Assembly: GCA_036502925.1 (NCBI GenBank)
Contig: DASXXS010000190.1
Location: 1 to 64,000 of the forward strand
DNA: 64,000 nt
Direction: 5' to 3'
From: VAZQ01 sp036502925
GTDB lineage: Bacteria > Pseudomonadota > Alphaproteobacteria > Rhizobiales > Xanthobacteraceae
Below the pieces are notes generated by a model that made no database searches, was not told the origin of the DNA, and saw only the letters and a program-made list of their open reading frames with translations. The translations under genes were made by a program, and so were the position numbers. The stretch's first letter is position 1. Every line of letters starts with the position of its first letter. Positions 52,426 to 60,692 of the stretch are shown piece after piece.

Positions 52426-53520
52426 GTGCTCGAACCGAACAACTCGATGCGCCGCGCGCGGAGACCGCCGATCGTCGCTGCATGTTTCTTCCTTGCCGGC
52501 CTGGCGCTCGGGCTTGCCGCCCGGCCCGACGGCGCCGCTGCCGCCGAGGCCGCGCAGGTGCGGATCGGGATCGCCCGCACCATGAGCGATGTCGGCTATT
52601 ACGTGGCCGATGCCATGGGCTATTTTCGCGACGAGGGCATCGACGTCATCCTGACGCCGTTCAATTCCGCGGCCCAGATGATGGCGCCGCTCGGCGTCGG
52701 CGATCTCGATGTCGGCGGCGGCACGGTGTCGGCCGGCTTCTACAATTCCATCGCCCGCGGCATCGCCACCAGGATCGTGGCCGATCAGGCCTCCATGAAG
52801 CCCGGTTACGGATATTCCTCCCTGATGGTGCGCAAGGACCTCCTCGACTCCGGCCGCTACAAGACGCTTGCCGATCTCAAGGGCATGAAGGTCGCGATCG
52901 GGGCGCCCGGCACCGGCACGGCTTCCGCGCTCAACCAAACGCTCAAGATGGGTGGGCTCAAATACGGCGACGTGGAGGTGGTCTATCTCGGCTTTCCCGA
53001 GCATCTGCCGGCCTTTCTCAACAAAGGAATCGATGCCGCCATCAGCAACGAACCGACCATGACGCTCGAGATCGAGCAGGGCGCCGCGGTGCGCATCGTC
53101 GGCAATGACGTCACCTATCCGGACCAGCAGACGGCGGTCGTGTTCTATTCCGAACGCTTCATCAAGAGCCGGCACGATGTGGCCGAGCGCTTCATGCGCG
53201 CTTATCTTCGCGGCATTCGCCTGTACAACGACGCACTCAAGGACGGCCGGCTGGCGGGGCCGGCGGCCGATAAGATCATCCCGATTCTGACCAAATACAC
53301 CTCGACCAAGGATGCAGCCATGTTCAGGCGCATCATCCCGAGCGCGGTCAATCCAAACGGCGAGGTGAATATCGCCGGTCTCAAACGCGATCTCGATTTC
53401 TTCCGCGAGCTCGGCCTGATCGAGAGCAAGGAAGTCAGCGCCGACGGCGTGGTGGATGGTTCGTTCGTGAAGGCCGCGGTCGCTCAATTGGGGCCGTATG
53501 AGGCGGCCACCGGGCCGTAG
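52426..53520 (+). CDS. ABC transporter substrate-binding protein, NMT1/SsuA-like
   Basis: 364 residues. GTG 52426 has GAGGA 7 nt upstream and is preferred; ATG 52447 (MRRARRPPIVAACFFLAGLA) has no ribosome site. Signal peptide ends near GAAAAEA. Mature motifs: RIGIARTMSDVGYYVADAMG, FRDEGIDVILTPFNSAAQMM, DLDVGGGTVSAGFYNSI, TLADLKGMKVAIGAPGTGTA and FLNKGIDAAISNEP. Such proteins bind sulfonates, nitrate, pyrimidine precursors or similar. Permease and ATPase genes are not in the window, so this is also an orphan receptor here. Confidence 0.88.
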   Translation: MLEPNNSMRRARRPPIVAACFFLAGLALGLAARPDGAAAAEAAQVRIGIARTMSDVGYYVADAMGYFRDEGIDVILTPFNSAAQMMAPLGVGDLDVGGGTVSAGFYNSIARGIATRIVADQASMKPGYGYSSLMVRKDLLDSGRYKTLADLKGMKVAIGAPGTGTASALNQTLKMGGLKYGDVEVVYLGFPEHLPAFLNKGIDAAISNEPTMTLEIEQGAAVRIVGNDVTYPDQQTAVVFYSERFIKSRHDVAERFMRAYLRGIRLYNDALKDGRLAGPAADKIIPILTKYTSTKDAAMFRRIIPSAVNPNGEVNIAGLKRDLDFFRELGLIESKEVSADGVVDGSFVKAAVAQLGPYEAATGP

Positions 53521-53555
53521 CGGAGCTGTCGCGCTTCAAATCGTCGGACGGGCCG

Positions 53556-53927
53556 CTACCCGCGTCGCGCGGGCGTCCAGGTATACTCGGCGATTTCCGG
53601 GCTCGATTGGGTGCCGTTCGCGCGGCTTGATTCGTCGCCGGCAAAATAGGCGCCAAATCCAAAATCCCCATCCGGCGTGCCGGTCATGAAGCCGGCCCAT
53701 TGCATGTAGCCCTGCACGCAAGCCGCGCTTTGCTGGTCGGCGGTGTGCTCGGGGGCGGAGAGACCGCGGACGTCTCCGGCGTCTTTGTCCGCTTGCTTGC
53801 GGGCAACTGCGCGGCCCCGGATGTCGGCAGCCGGCTTGCTATGAGTGGCCGGTCCGAGCGCGGGCTCCTGGGCGCGGGCCGCGATCTTCACCGAAGGCTT
53901 GCTGCCGCTCTGCGACATGAACATCAT
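53556..53927 (-). CDS. Hypothetical protein
   Basis: About 123 residues. The N-terminal half is polar and Ala/Lys-rich; the C-terminal half (ACVQGYMQWAGFMTGTPDGD, FGFGAYFAGDESSRANG) is Gly/aromatic-rich and looks ordered. No family recognised. Three ATGs lie close together (53927, 53924, 53918). Upstream DNA to about 54020 is markedly AT-rich. Coding status is moderate. Confidence 0.4.
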   Translation of the reverse strand: MMFMSQSGSKPSVKIAARAQEPALGPATHSKPAADIRGRAVARKQADKDAGDVRGLSAPEHTADQQSAACVQGYMQWAGFMTGTPDGDFGFGAYFAGDESSRANGTQSSPEIAEYTWTPARRG

Positions 53928-54131
53928 CTCAAGCCGCCGCAAATCGGCCCCCCTGGAGATGCAAATTACTATAAAAACACCGTAATGTAACGCGAAATTT
54001 ATTATTATGATACATAAAGGTTATTGTTGCCCGCTGCAAAACTCGCTTCGAAGGGGCAGCCCGGTTCTTGCACGAGGATCAGCCCGCAAATTGCTCCCTG
54101 CGGGTCGTCCGAGCGTCAGCTCAGCTCCCCG

Positions 54132-54593
54132 TCACGCCGCCTCGAACACGGGGGCGATGCCGAAGACGCCGCGCCAAACCTCGCTAAAGCGCTCCTGCGC
54201 GGCCGGTCCTTGGAAATCCACCAGCAGCTCGACATGTCGGAACGCCACGTGCCCGAGCTGACCGGCATACTCAAGTGCGTACCGCCACGTCACGGTCATG
54301 CCGGGAAGGCCGTAGGTCTCCCAGCGGCAGTAGGTTGGGAGATCAGAGGTTTCGGTACACTCCCTCTGTTCGATGCGAGCGCCCATGACCCCGGTGCCGC
54401 GCTTGCCCTTCCGAACGCGCTGGATATCGTCTTCGCTCTCGTCGGTTATCTCCGCCGCCGCCAGCCCCAGGCCGCCGACTTCACGGAAGAGGGTTTCAAA
54501 GAACGTTTGAGGACCGACCGTTGCACAGATATCGTCCCAGTCGCTCGAGTTTGGCTCATGCAGCCCGCCTTCGGTCAAACGCACGAGGGTCAT
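54132..54593 (-). CDS. Hypothetical protein
   Basis: 153 residues starting MTLVRLTEGGLHEPNSSDWD. The protein has balanced composition (WDDICATVGPQTFFETLFRE, WETYGLPGMTVTWRYALEYA, HVELLVDFQGPAAQERF) that supports real coding, but I recognise no domain. It lies on the minus strand between AT-richer spacers, next to another unrecognised gene, and may be part of a small acquired patch. Confidence 0.5.
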   Translation of the reverse strand: MTLVRLTEGGLHEPNSSDWDDICATVGPQTFFETLFREVGGLGLAAAEITDESEDDIQRVRKGKRGTGVMGARIEQRECTETSDLPTYCRWETYGLPGMTVTWRYALEYAGQLGHVAFRHVELLVDFQGPAAQERFSEVWRGVFGIAPVFEAA

Positions 54594-54718
54594 ATAGACA
54601 CCACCCCTATCGCCACGCCACCAAGCGGATACTATCCTGAATACATGCAGGTCGTTTACCGGATTCCTAGTGCAACCAAAGAGCACCGCATCTGCGACGG
54701 TCAGGCCGCCGGGGCGCT

Positions 54719-55627
54719 ATGATCAAAAGCCGGATGTTGATGACCTTGCTGCTGGCTCTTGGCGTTGCGGCGTGCGGAGCGGCTACCGGCGAGAAGGTCA
54801 GCTTTTCCCCCATGGGCCCGCCCGATACGCCCGGCGCGGTGGTGCCCGCCGCGGTGTCCGGCACGCTCAGTTTTCCGCAAAACGCTTCAGGGCGGGTTCC
54901 GGCCGTGGTAATCGCGCATGCCGCTGCAGGCCTGACGCCGGAAGGGCCGGAGTCGGATTATGTCGCCGCGCTCAACGCCGCCGGCATGGCTACGCTGGTG
55001 ATCGATATGTGGACGCCGCGGCATGTGCCCGCCGGGCCGCCCGCATTTGGCGGCGACGGCGGCAGCGATCGCCGGCCACGCGTGATCGGCGATACGCTGC
55101 CCGACGCGTTCGGCGCCCTCAAGTTTCTGGCCGAGCAGCCGGCGATCGATCCGCGTCGTATCGGCATCATGGGGTTTTCCTGGGGCGCCATGCTGAGCGT
55201 CTTTGCGATGTCCGAACCGGCGGCCGAGCGCGCGCTCGGCTCCGATCTGCGCTTTGCGGCGCATTCGGCGCACTACTTTGTTTGCTCCTATTTCCTTGCG
55301 GGGGGCCCGATGGCGTCGGCGACGACGGCGAAGTGGACCGGTGCGCCGCTGCAGCTGCAGGTCGGCGGACAGGATGACTACGACAGCGCCGACGGCGGCG
55401 CTTCCTGCCGCCGGCTGGTCGAGAAATTGCCGCCCGACAAGCAGCACCGGGTCGAGCTCATCGTGTACCCGGAAGCGACGCATGCGTGGGAGGAGAAGCT
55501 GCCGCGCGCAATCAGCTTTGACGATCCACGCATTCGACGCAGCGTTCGGATCATCCCTGATGCCGCAACTTCGGCCCAGGCGCGCGCGGCCACGGTTGCG
55601 TTCTTCAAGAACGCCCTGGGTTCTTAG
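54719..55627 (+). CDS. Dienelactone hydrolase-family lipoprotein
   Basis: 302 residues. The N-terminus MIKSRMLMTLLLALGVAACG has a lipobox (GVAAC), so the protein is probably lipid-anchored in the periplasm. Alpha/beta-hydrolase features: RVPAVVIAHAAAGLTPEG, LVIDMWTPRHVPAG, nucleophile elbow GFSWGA (Ser where classic dienelactone hydrolases have Cys), an acid in QVGGQDDYDSADG and the His in YPEATHAWE. Substrate unknown; ester hydrolysis is expected. It converges with the ARPP-1 gene across a hairpin. Confidence 0.87.
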   Translation: MIKSRMLMTLLLALGVAACGAATGEKVSFSPMGPPDTPGAVVPAAVSGTLSFPQNASGRVPAVVIAHAAAGLTPEGPESDYVAALNAAGMATLVIDMWTPRHVPAGPPAFGGDGGSDRRPRVIGDTLPDAFGALKFLAEQPAIDPRRIGIMGFSWGAMLSVFAMSEPAAERALGSDLRFAAHSAHYFVCSYFLAGGPMASATTAKWTGAPLQLQVGGQDDYDSADGGASCRRLVEKLPPDKQHRVELIVYPEATHAWEEKLPRAISFDDPRIRRSVRIIPDAATSAQARAATVAFFKNALGS

Positions 55628-55633
55628 ATCGAA

Positions 55634-55670
55634 GGGCCCCCATCCGGCGCCGCCGCGGGGGATGGGGCCC
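55634..55670. terminator. GC-rich hairpin between convergent genes
   Basis: GGGCCCCCATCC pairs with GGGGATGGGGCCC (one bulge) around a loop of about a dozen nt. It sits directly after the hydrolase stop and before the end of the ARPP-1 gene. No U-tract; probable bidirectional terminator. Confidence 0.55.
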
Positions 55671-55696
55671 GCGACGGCGCCTTCACATCTGGCGCG

Positions 55697-56743
55697 TCAC
55701 TTCGCCAGATAGTTGCGATGCACCCAGGCGCTTGCCGGCGCGGCGGCGGGTTTTGCTTCCATGAACAACGTCTTCGCGCTCTCGCGCATTTCGATGCTGC
55801 CTCCGGACCCGGCATTCTTCTCGACGCTCGGCACGCCGCGCGGGCTTGCGAGGAAGCCGCTCGCTTCCGCGACCGGCGGCGCCGGCGCGGCGGCGCCGTT
55901 GCGCTCGCCCAGCGCTTCGGTGGCGCTGGCGCGCAACAGCTTGGGCCACATCTTCCGGAACAGTCCGTTCGAGGGATAGATATCGGCGCTGTTGAGCTTG
56001 CCGTTGACCGCGAATATGTAGCCCACGACGTCGTCGTCCTTTTCGCCCAGCGGCTGCAGCGCCTTGACGTATTCCGCCTGGGCGCGCTCGAGGCCGCCAT
56101 TCTCCAGCGCCAGCTGCAGGCTGGTGCGGGACGGCGGCGCGGCGACCGGGGCGCCGAGATGGCTCGATAGCTTGCCTTGGATCTCCGTGACGCTCTTCCA
56201 GATCTCGCGCTGGCGTTGGCTCACGCTCCGGGCGTCGGCGCCGTCGATTTGCGGCAGTGCCGTTCCCGCCATCTCGATCTTGGCCGCGCGCGAGGGCAGC
56301 GACGCATTCGCGCTCGAGAACTTCGCCGCGTCCTCGCCGCCGCGCGCCGACCAGCGGCCCTGCTCGACGCAGAACGACGCGATCTCGAGCGGCCCCGAGT
56401 GGGGTTTCAGCAGCAGACTCACGCTGAGCACGCGGTCCTGCTGCCCGCCCTTCACGATATCGCCGGATTGAATGAATATCTCTTCGCTGCCGGTGTTCTC
56501 GACCTGCAGCTCGTTGACCTGGCCGATCTCGCGCACCTCGATGGTCTTCTTGGCGAGCGCCTCGGCCAGGGTCAGCGGCACGGGGCCGCTGCGGGATTTG
56601 CCGTGCACGAAATAGATCGCAAGGTTGCCGTGGACCGCCGGACCGGACAGGCGATAGTCGTCGCCCGGCTCGGCATTCGCGTTGCTGCCGGCAAGCTGAA
56701 CCAGGCAGAGCGAGAGGGCGGCCAGCAGATTCCATGTCGTCAT
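55697..56743 (-). CDS. Secreted ARPP-1-domain protein
   Basis: 348 residues with a signal peptide (MTTWNLLAALSLCLVQLAGS, cleavage near NANA; AGGAG upstream). The core is the ARPP-1 domain: PLTLAEALAKKTIEVREIGQ, VNELQVENTGSEEIFIQSGD, IVKGGQQDRVLSVSLLLKPH and IASFCVEQGRWSARG. The domain was named from association with ADP-ribosylglycohydrolase and rhodanese/phosphatase genes and has no proven activity. The C-terminal 70 residues are Ala/Pro-rich. It is divergent from the sigma-like gene, sharing a 206-bp promoter region. Confidence 0.85.
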   Translation of the reverse strand: MTTWNLLAALSLCLVQLAGSNANAEPGDDYRLSGPAVHGNLAIYFVHGKSRSGPVPLTLAEALAKKTIEVREIGQVNELQVENTGSEEIFIQSGDIVKGGQQDRVLSVSLLLKPHSGPLEIASFCVEQGRWSARGGEDAAKFSSANASLPSRAAKIEMAGTALPQIDGADARSVSQRQREIWKSVTEIQGKLSSHLGAPVAAPPSRTSLQLALENGGLERAQAEYVKALQPLGEKDDDVVGYIFAVNGKLNSADIYPSNGLFRKMWPKLLRASATEALGERNGAAAPAPPVAEASGFLASPRGVPSVEKNAGSGGSIEMRESAKTLFMEAKPAAAPASAWVHRNYLAK

Positions 56744-56949
56744 CAGACACTCCTGATTGCGCGCATTGCGCTTCGGCGCATTTCGGGTAACGGGTTGCGG
56801 TCGTCCGACCGGATGCGCCGCGGTCGGCCGGCAAACGGGTTAGACGGGCAGGTCATGATTTTCGGCAGCGGCGTCCTGAAAAATAGAAACACTTGTAATC
56901 TTCAACAAATTGCCCGTTACTGTCGCGATCGGGCCCCAATAGGTTCTCC

Positions 56950-58050
56950 GTGACCGCACCTTTAGATCCAGACAAAGCGCTGCTGGCGGCCGCCTTGCGG
57001 GGCGCCGCCGGGGCGGCCGAGGATTTGCTGCGCTCCCTTGCCGATCTGGTCTGGAGCGCGTGCGGCCGGGTGACACGCGCCGGAGCGGACACCGAAGCGG
57101 CCTTCCGCGAGGTCATGGCGGGCCTTGCCGCAAACGGATTTTCACGGCTCAAGGACTATGACGGACGCGCGCGCGTTAAAGTCTATGTCGCGCTCGTGGT
57201 TCGCGACCTCTTGCTGGAGCGCGTCATCAATTTGCTCGTGCTCGATGCGCCGCGCGGGTGGCAGGCGTTCGAGGCGTTCTTCGGCGACGACATGCGGCGC
57301 ATGATCGAACGGGCATTGCCCGGCACCGCCAACCGGCAGAACCGCGAGGACGCCTACCAGTCAGTCTGCGAAGCCCTGCTGAGGAATAATCTCCAGCGGC
57401 TGCGCGCCTATTCGGGGCGCGGCAGCCTCTCGGGTTTTGTGCTGCACATCACCGAGAACCTGGTCATCGATTTCGCCCGCACCGTCATTCCGCGCCGCCG
57501 GCTGCCGGCCGCGATCCAGCGCCTGGCGGCGCTCGACCAGTCGGTCTTCCGGCTCATCTACTGGGACCGGCTCAATGCCGATCCCGCGATCCTGCTCGCG
57601 CATCTGTCGCGGTCCGGCGAGGCGCCGCCGAGCGTGACGGCGGTCGCCGAGGCGATCGGCCGGGTTCGCCAGGCGCTCCCGGCCGGTTACTACGCGCAGC
57701 CGCGCGGTGACGGCCAGATGGTCGCGCTCTCGGCGGCCGAGGATTTCGCGCTGGCGGGAGGATCGCAAGATTTTCGCGTGCCGACGCCGGAGGACAAGCT
57801 GGTCGAGGGCGAGGCTGCGGTGCTCCTGGAACAGGCGCTCGAGGCGCTGCAGCAGGTGCTTCCCGGGCTTGCGGTCGGGGAACGATTATATCTGCAACTG
57901 GCGCTGTCAGGTGCGCCTGCGCGCGAGATCGCGCGTTTGCTCTGCCTGCCGGCCGAGGACGTTCACAAGCTCGCTCAGAAGCTCAAGCGGCGATTGCGCG
58001 ACCAGCTCGGCGATGCGGATGTGGTGAAAAGATGGAGGCTGTCCGTCTAA
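56950..58050 (+). CDS. Divergent sigma-70-like protein with duplicated region 2
   Basis: 366 residues from GTG 56950. The C-terminal part (VLPGLAVGERLYLQLALSGA, PAREIARLLCLPAEDVHKLA, QKLKRRLRDQL) looks like sigma region 4. Residues 131-180 (NREDAYQSVCEALLRNNLQR, LRAYSGRGSLSGFVLHITEN, LVIDFAR) look like sigma region 2. Residues 47-96 repeat that pattern (AFREVMAGLAANGFSRLKDY, DGRARVKVYVALVVRDLLLE). Aligned without gaps, 51-93 and 135-177 share 11 of 43 residues by hand count. It overlaps the following membrane-protein gene by 19 bp. Predicted to act as an alternative sigma factor or a sigma-derived regulator. Confidence 0.7.
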   Translation: MTAPLDPDKALLAAALRGAAGAAEDLLRSLADLVWSACGRVTRAGADTEAAFREVMAGLAANGFSRLKDYDGRARVKVYVALVVRDLLLERVINLLVLDAPRGWQAFEAFFGDDMRRMIERALPGTANRQNREDAYQSVCEALLRNNLQRLRAYSGRGSLSGFVLHITENLVIDFARTVIPRRRLPAAIQRLAALDQSVFRLIYWDRLNADPAILLAHLSRSGEAPPSVTAVAEAIGRVRQALPAGYYAQPRGDGQMVALSAAEDFALAGGSQDFRVPTPEDKLVEGEAAVLLEQALEALQQVLPGLAVGERLYLQLALSGAPAREIARLLCLPAEDVHKLAQKLKRRLRDQLGDADVVKRWRLSV

Positions 58051-59159
58051 TCGAAGGACAGGAGGGTTTGACGTTGGACAAGAATGAGATAGCGGCGTTG
58101 CTTGAGTCTCTGTGCGAGCGCCCCTTCCAGGGTGATCAGGAATGGCCAGCGTCCGCCATGCAGGCTTTCGCGCACCGCGTTGAGCGGGCGCTGTCGGACG
58201 CCGAGCAATCCGCTTCCTTGGCGGGCCAACCAGAGACGCAAGCAGCCGAATCGCACAAGGCCGACAACCTCGGCCAAAGCAGCGCCGGGCTCGCATCGAT
58301 CCTGTCCGGGACCGCGACCCATGCGCAGTGCCATGAGTTTCAGGAGGCTGCCGGGACGTCGGGCGCGCTCCGCCTTGAGGCGCAATCGGCGCTGGCCTTT
58401 GTCGACGGCGTCGAGCAATCGCCGCGGGCCGCCCCCGCCTATCTGGTGGAGCAGGTTTTGGCGTGCGCCGGCCGCGCGCCCTCACGCTCGAGCCCTGGTA
58501 TCTGGTCCCGCCTCTCCGGCAGCCGCTTGGGCAGGCGGCGCGGGCAGCTGGTAGCGGCTTGCGCCGTGATGCTCATGGCCGGTGGACTATCATGGTCGCT
58601 GCTGCGGGCGCCGGCGGAGTTGCCCGCGGACCACGCCGTCGTACCGGCGGCGATGAGCCCGGAAGAGGGGGTACCCGTCGGCGACAGCAGCCCGAAGCCC
58701 GCTCCGGCATCGGCTGCAACGCCGGCAGCTGCGCCGGCACCAGCATCGGTAGCCCCGGCGGCACTGGCGCCCGCACCGGGACCGGCAGTGTCACCACCGC
58801 CAGCCGCGCAGGCGCTCGCGGATCCCTGTGCGCCGGGCGGCTTCGCGACCGCTCAAGCCGGCGCGCCATCCAGAGTCGAACCCGAGGCCGCAAAGCCGGC
58901 ACTCGACCGGCAGCCGAAAACCGCGGCTGCATCCGCGCCTGAGCCCGGTTGCTCGGTTAACGCCGGCGCCACCGAGGCCGGCCGCGACCCGCAAGCCGAT
59001 GAGGGCGCGCTCCGCGCCGGCCGGCCGGCCGCCAAGACCGGCAGGTTCGACCGCGATCCGGCCGCGGCGGCCACATCGGCCCCGGCCGCTCCCTATCCGG
59101 GTGCCGCGCGTCCCGCATCACCCGCCATGCGCCCAAGCGCGATCCCGCAACCGCGTTAG
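58032..59159 (+). CDS. Single-pass membrane protein, possible anti-sigma partner
   Basis: 375 residues. A cytoplasmic N-terminal 170 residues (helical, with ALRLEAQSALAFVDGVEQSP and APAYLVEQVLACAG) are followed by one membrane segment (172-191, LVAACAVMLMAGGLSWSLL) and a long Ala/Pro-rich periplasmic tail, almost repeat-like between 205 and 260. The overlap with the sigma-like gene and the topology fit an anti-sigma factor, but the classic zinc motif HxxxCxxC is absent. The tail may span the periplasm or bind peptidoglycan. Confidence 0.65.
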   Translation: MEAVRLIEGQEGLTLDKNEIAALLESLCERPFQGDQEWPASAMQAFAHRVERALSDAEQSASLAGQPETQAAESHKADNLGQSSAGLASILSGTATHAQCHEFQEAAGTSGALRLEAQSALAFVDGVEQSPRAAPAYLVEQVLACAGRAPSRSSPGIWSRLSGSRLGRRRGQLVAACAVMLMAGGLSWSLLRAPAELPADHAVVPAAMSPEEGVPVGDSSPKPAPASAATPAAAPAPASVAPAALAPAPGPAVSPPPAAQALADPCAPGGFATAQAGAPSRVEPEAAKPALDRQPKTAAASAPEPGCSVNAGATEAGRDPQADEGALRAGRPAAKTGRFDRDPAAAATSAPAAPYPGAARPASPAMRPSAIPQPR

Positions 59160-59161
59160 AG

Positions 59162-59422
59162 TTACTTCGCGCATTCGCCCGGCGTGATGTTGGTGGCCCG
59201 TGCGGCGCGGGCAAAGCAGGTGTTCGAATAGGTGACCCGCATTCCGCTTTGATTGGTCCCGCAGACCGGCTGATAGACCTCCGTGCAGATCTCGGGCGGT
59301 GCGCCCTGCGCCAGGATGATCGCGCGATCGCGGCCCGCGGCGTTGGCCGGGAGCGCGAGGCCGCACGTCACGATGACGAACGGGATGAGCAACGGGCCGA
59401 CGAACGAGATGGGGCGCTTCAT
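59162..59422 (-). CDS. Secreted Kazal-type serine protease inhibitor-like protein
   Basis: 86 residues with a signal peptide (MKRPISFVGPLLIPFVIVTC, cleavage near ANA). The mature end shows the Kazal pattern CTEVYQPVCGTNQSGMRVTY followed by SNTCFARAARATNITPGEC: C-x6-PVCG, TYxNxC, A...A, GxC. It has four cysteines here, versus six in animal domains; bacterial members commonly have this reduced set. It would inhibit extracellular or periplasmic serine proteases, or serve as a protein-binding module. Convergent with the membrane-protein gene (2-bp gap). Confidence 0.8.
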   Translation of the reverse strand: MKRPISFVGPLLIPFVIVTCGLALPANAAGRDRAIILAQGAPPEICTEVYQPVCGTNQSGMRVTYSNTCFARAARATNITPGECAK

Positions 59423-59623
59423 GGAACTCTCCGGTTGGTGGGCGGCTATCAGCTACACCGCCGGCCGCACCGCAGCAACCCGTCTCGCCCCGGCATGCCG
59501 CCGCGCGTTTGCATTCAGGCTGTTGCAATGCCGGGGCTGTTGCATTGACCGGGGCGGCGCCTCTCCCTAGAATTGCGGAGAAAATCAGCCCGGGAAGAAC
59601 GCAGGTCCCGCCGGAGCCCAATC

Positions 59624-60664
59624 ATGCACATTATCGATTCCCATTTCCATTGGTGGCCCAGGTCGGTTCTGGAGCAGTTCTGCAAGCGCAAGGACTTTCC
59701 CCGCGCCGAGCACAACGCCCGCGGCGGCTACAGCTACCGGCGCGGCGCGGGCCGTGGCCAGCCAGTCAACAGCTGGGCCGAGTGGTTCGACCTCGACCGG
59801 CAGCTGGAGCACATGGACCGGCTCGGCCATCAGGTGGACGTGGTCTGCTCCATCGGGCCGCTCTCGGTCGCCTTCTCCGATCTCGCGCCCGAGCAGGGAC
59901 GCGACGTGGCCCTCATGTGGAACGAAGAAATGGCCGGCGCCCAGCGCAAGCATCCGGGGCGGCTCTGGGCCAGCGCCGCGGTGCCCTTGCTGGACACCCG
60001 GATCGCCATCGAGGTGCTGGACCACGCGATCAACAAGCTCGGCCTGATGGGCGCCAATCTTCCGGGCAGCGTCGGCAGCGACCCGCGCATCGATCACGAG
60101 CGGCTGGAGCCGTTCTATGACCGGGTCGAGGAGCTCGGCGTGCCGCTGTTCCTGCATCCGACCGACGCTGTGTTCGAGGAGTTGCTCGAGGGCTACAACG
60201 GCGCGCTGTATCTGAGCCTCGGCCGCGTCATCGAGGTGAGCGCCGCCGCCTCCCGGCTGATCCTTTCCGGCATCATGGAGCGCCATCCCAAGCTCAAGAT
60301 CGTCATGTCGCATACCGGCGGGGCGCTGCCCTACCAGTCCGGCCGCATGGACAAGAACACCAAGGCCGCGCTGCTGCCGCAGCCCGTGAGCACCTACATC
60401 AAGCGCATGTATACCGACACCGTCTCGCCGCACGTTCCGGGCATGAAATTCGCGATCGAGTATTTCGGCATCGACAACGTCATGTACGGCACCGACTATC
60501 CGTGCTGGGATCCGGCGACCGCGCTCGAATTGCTCGATGAGCTCGGATTGTCGCAAGAGCACCAGGAGAAGCTGTTCTACAGCAACGCCCGGCGCATCCT
60601 CGGACTGCGCGATCCGGTTCAAGCCGGGGCGCGACCCGCGACACAGGAAGCGGCGCTGGCCTGA
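59624..60664 (+). CDS. Amidohydrolase-family metal-dependent hydrolase/decarboxylase (ACMSD-like)
   Basis: 346 residues starting MHIIDSHFHWWPRSVLEQFC (GGAG 8 nt upstream). It has the TIM-barrel amidohydrolase marks HFHWW (HxH), GVPLFLHPTD, KIVMSHTGGALPYQSGRMDK and YGTDYPCWDP, with the metal Asp in GTDYP. The pattern matches the ACMSD/gamma-resorcylate decarboxylase-like group, which often act in aromatic degradation. An upstream frame to 59573 adds Arg-rich residues and was discarded. Confidence 0.9.
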   Translation: MHIIDSHFHWWPRSVLEQFCKRKDFPRAEHNARGGYSYRRGAGRGQPVNSWAEWFDLDRQLEHMDRLGHQVDVVCSIGPLSVAFSDLAPEQGRDVALMWNEEMAGAQRKHPGRLWASAAVPLLDTRIAIEVLDHAINKLGLMGANLPGSVGSDPRIDHERLEPFYDRVEELGVPLFLHPTDAVFEELLEGYNGALYLSLGRVIEVSAAASRLILSGIMERHPKLKIVMSHTGGALPYQSGRMDKNTKAALLPQPVSTYIKRMYTDTVSPHVPGMKFAIEYFGIDNVMYGTDYPCWDPATALELLDELGLSQEHQEKLFYSNARRILGLRDPVQAGARPATQEAALA

Positions 60665-60692
60665 AATTCCGCGGCCCGAGTTGGGGTTTGGC

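Noticed and set aside
58700..58800. Ala/Pro-coding GCxCCx repeats as a tandem-repeat element
   Set aside because: Best explained as low-complexity protein coding in the periplasmic tail of the membrane protein.
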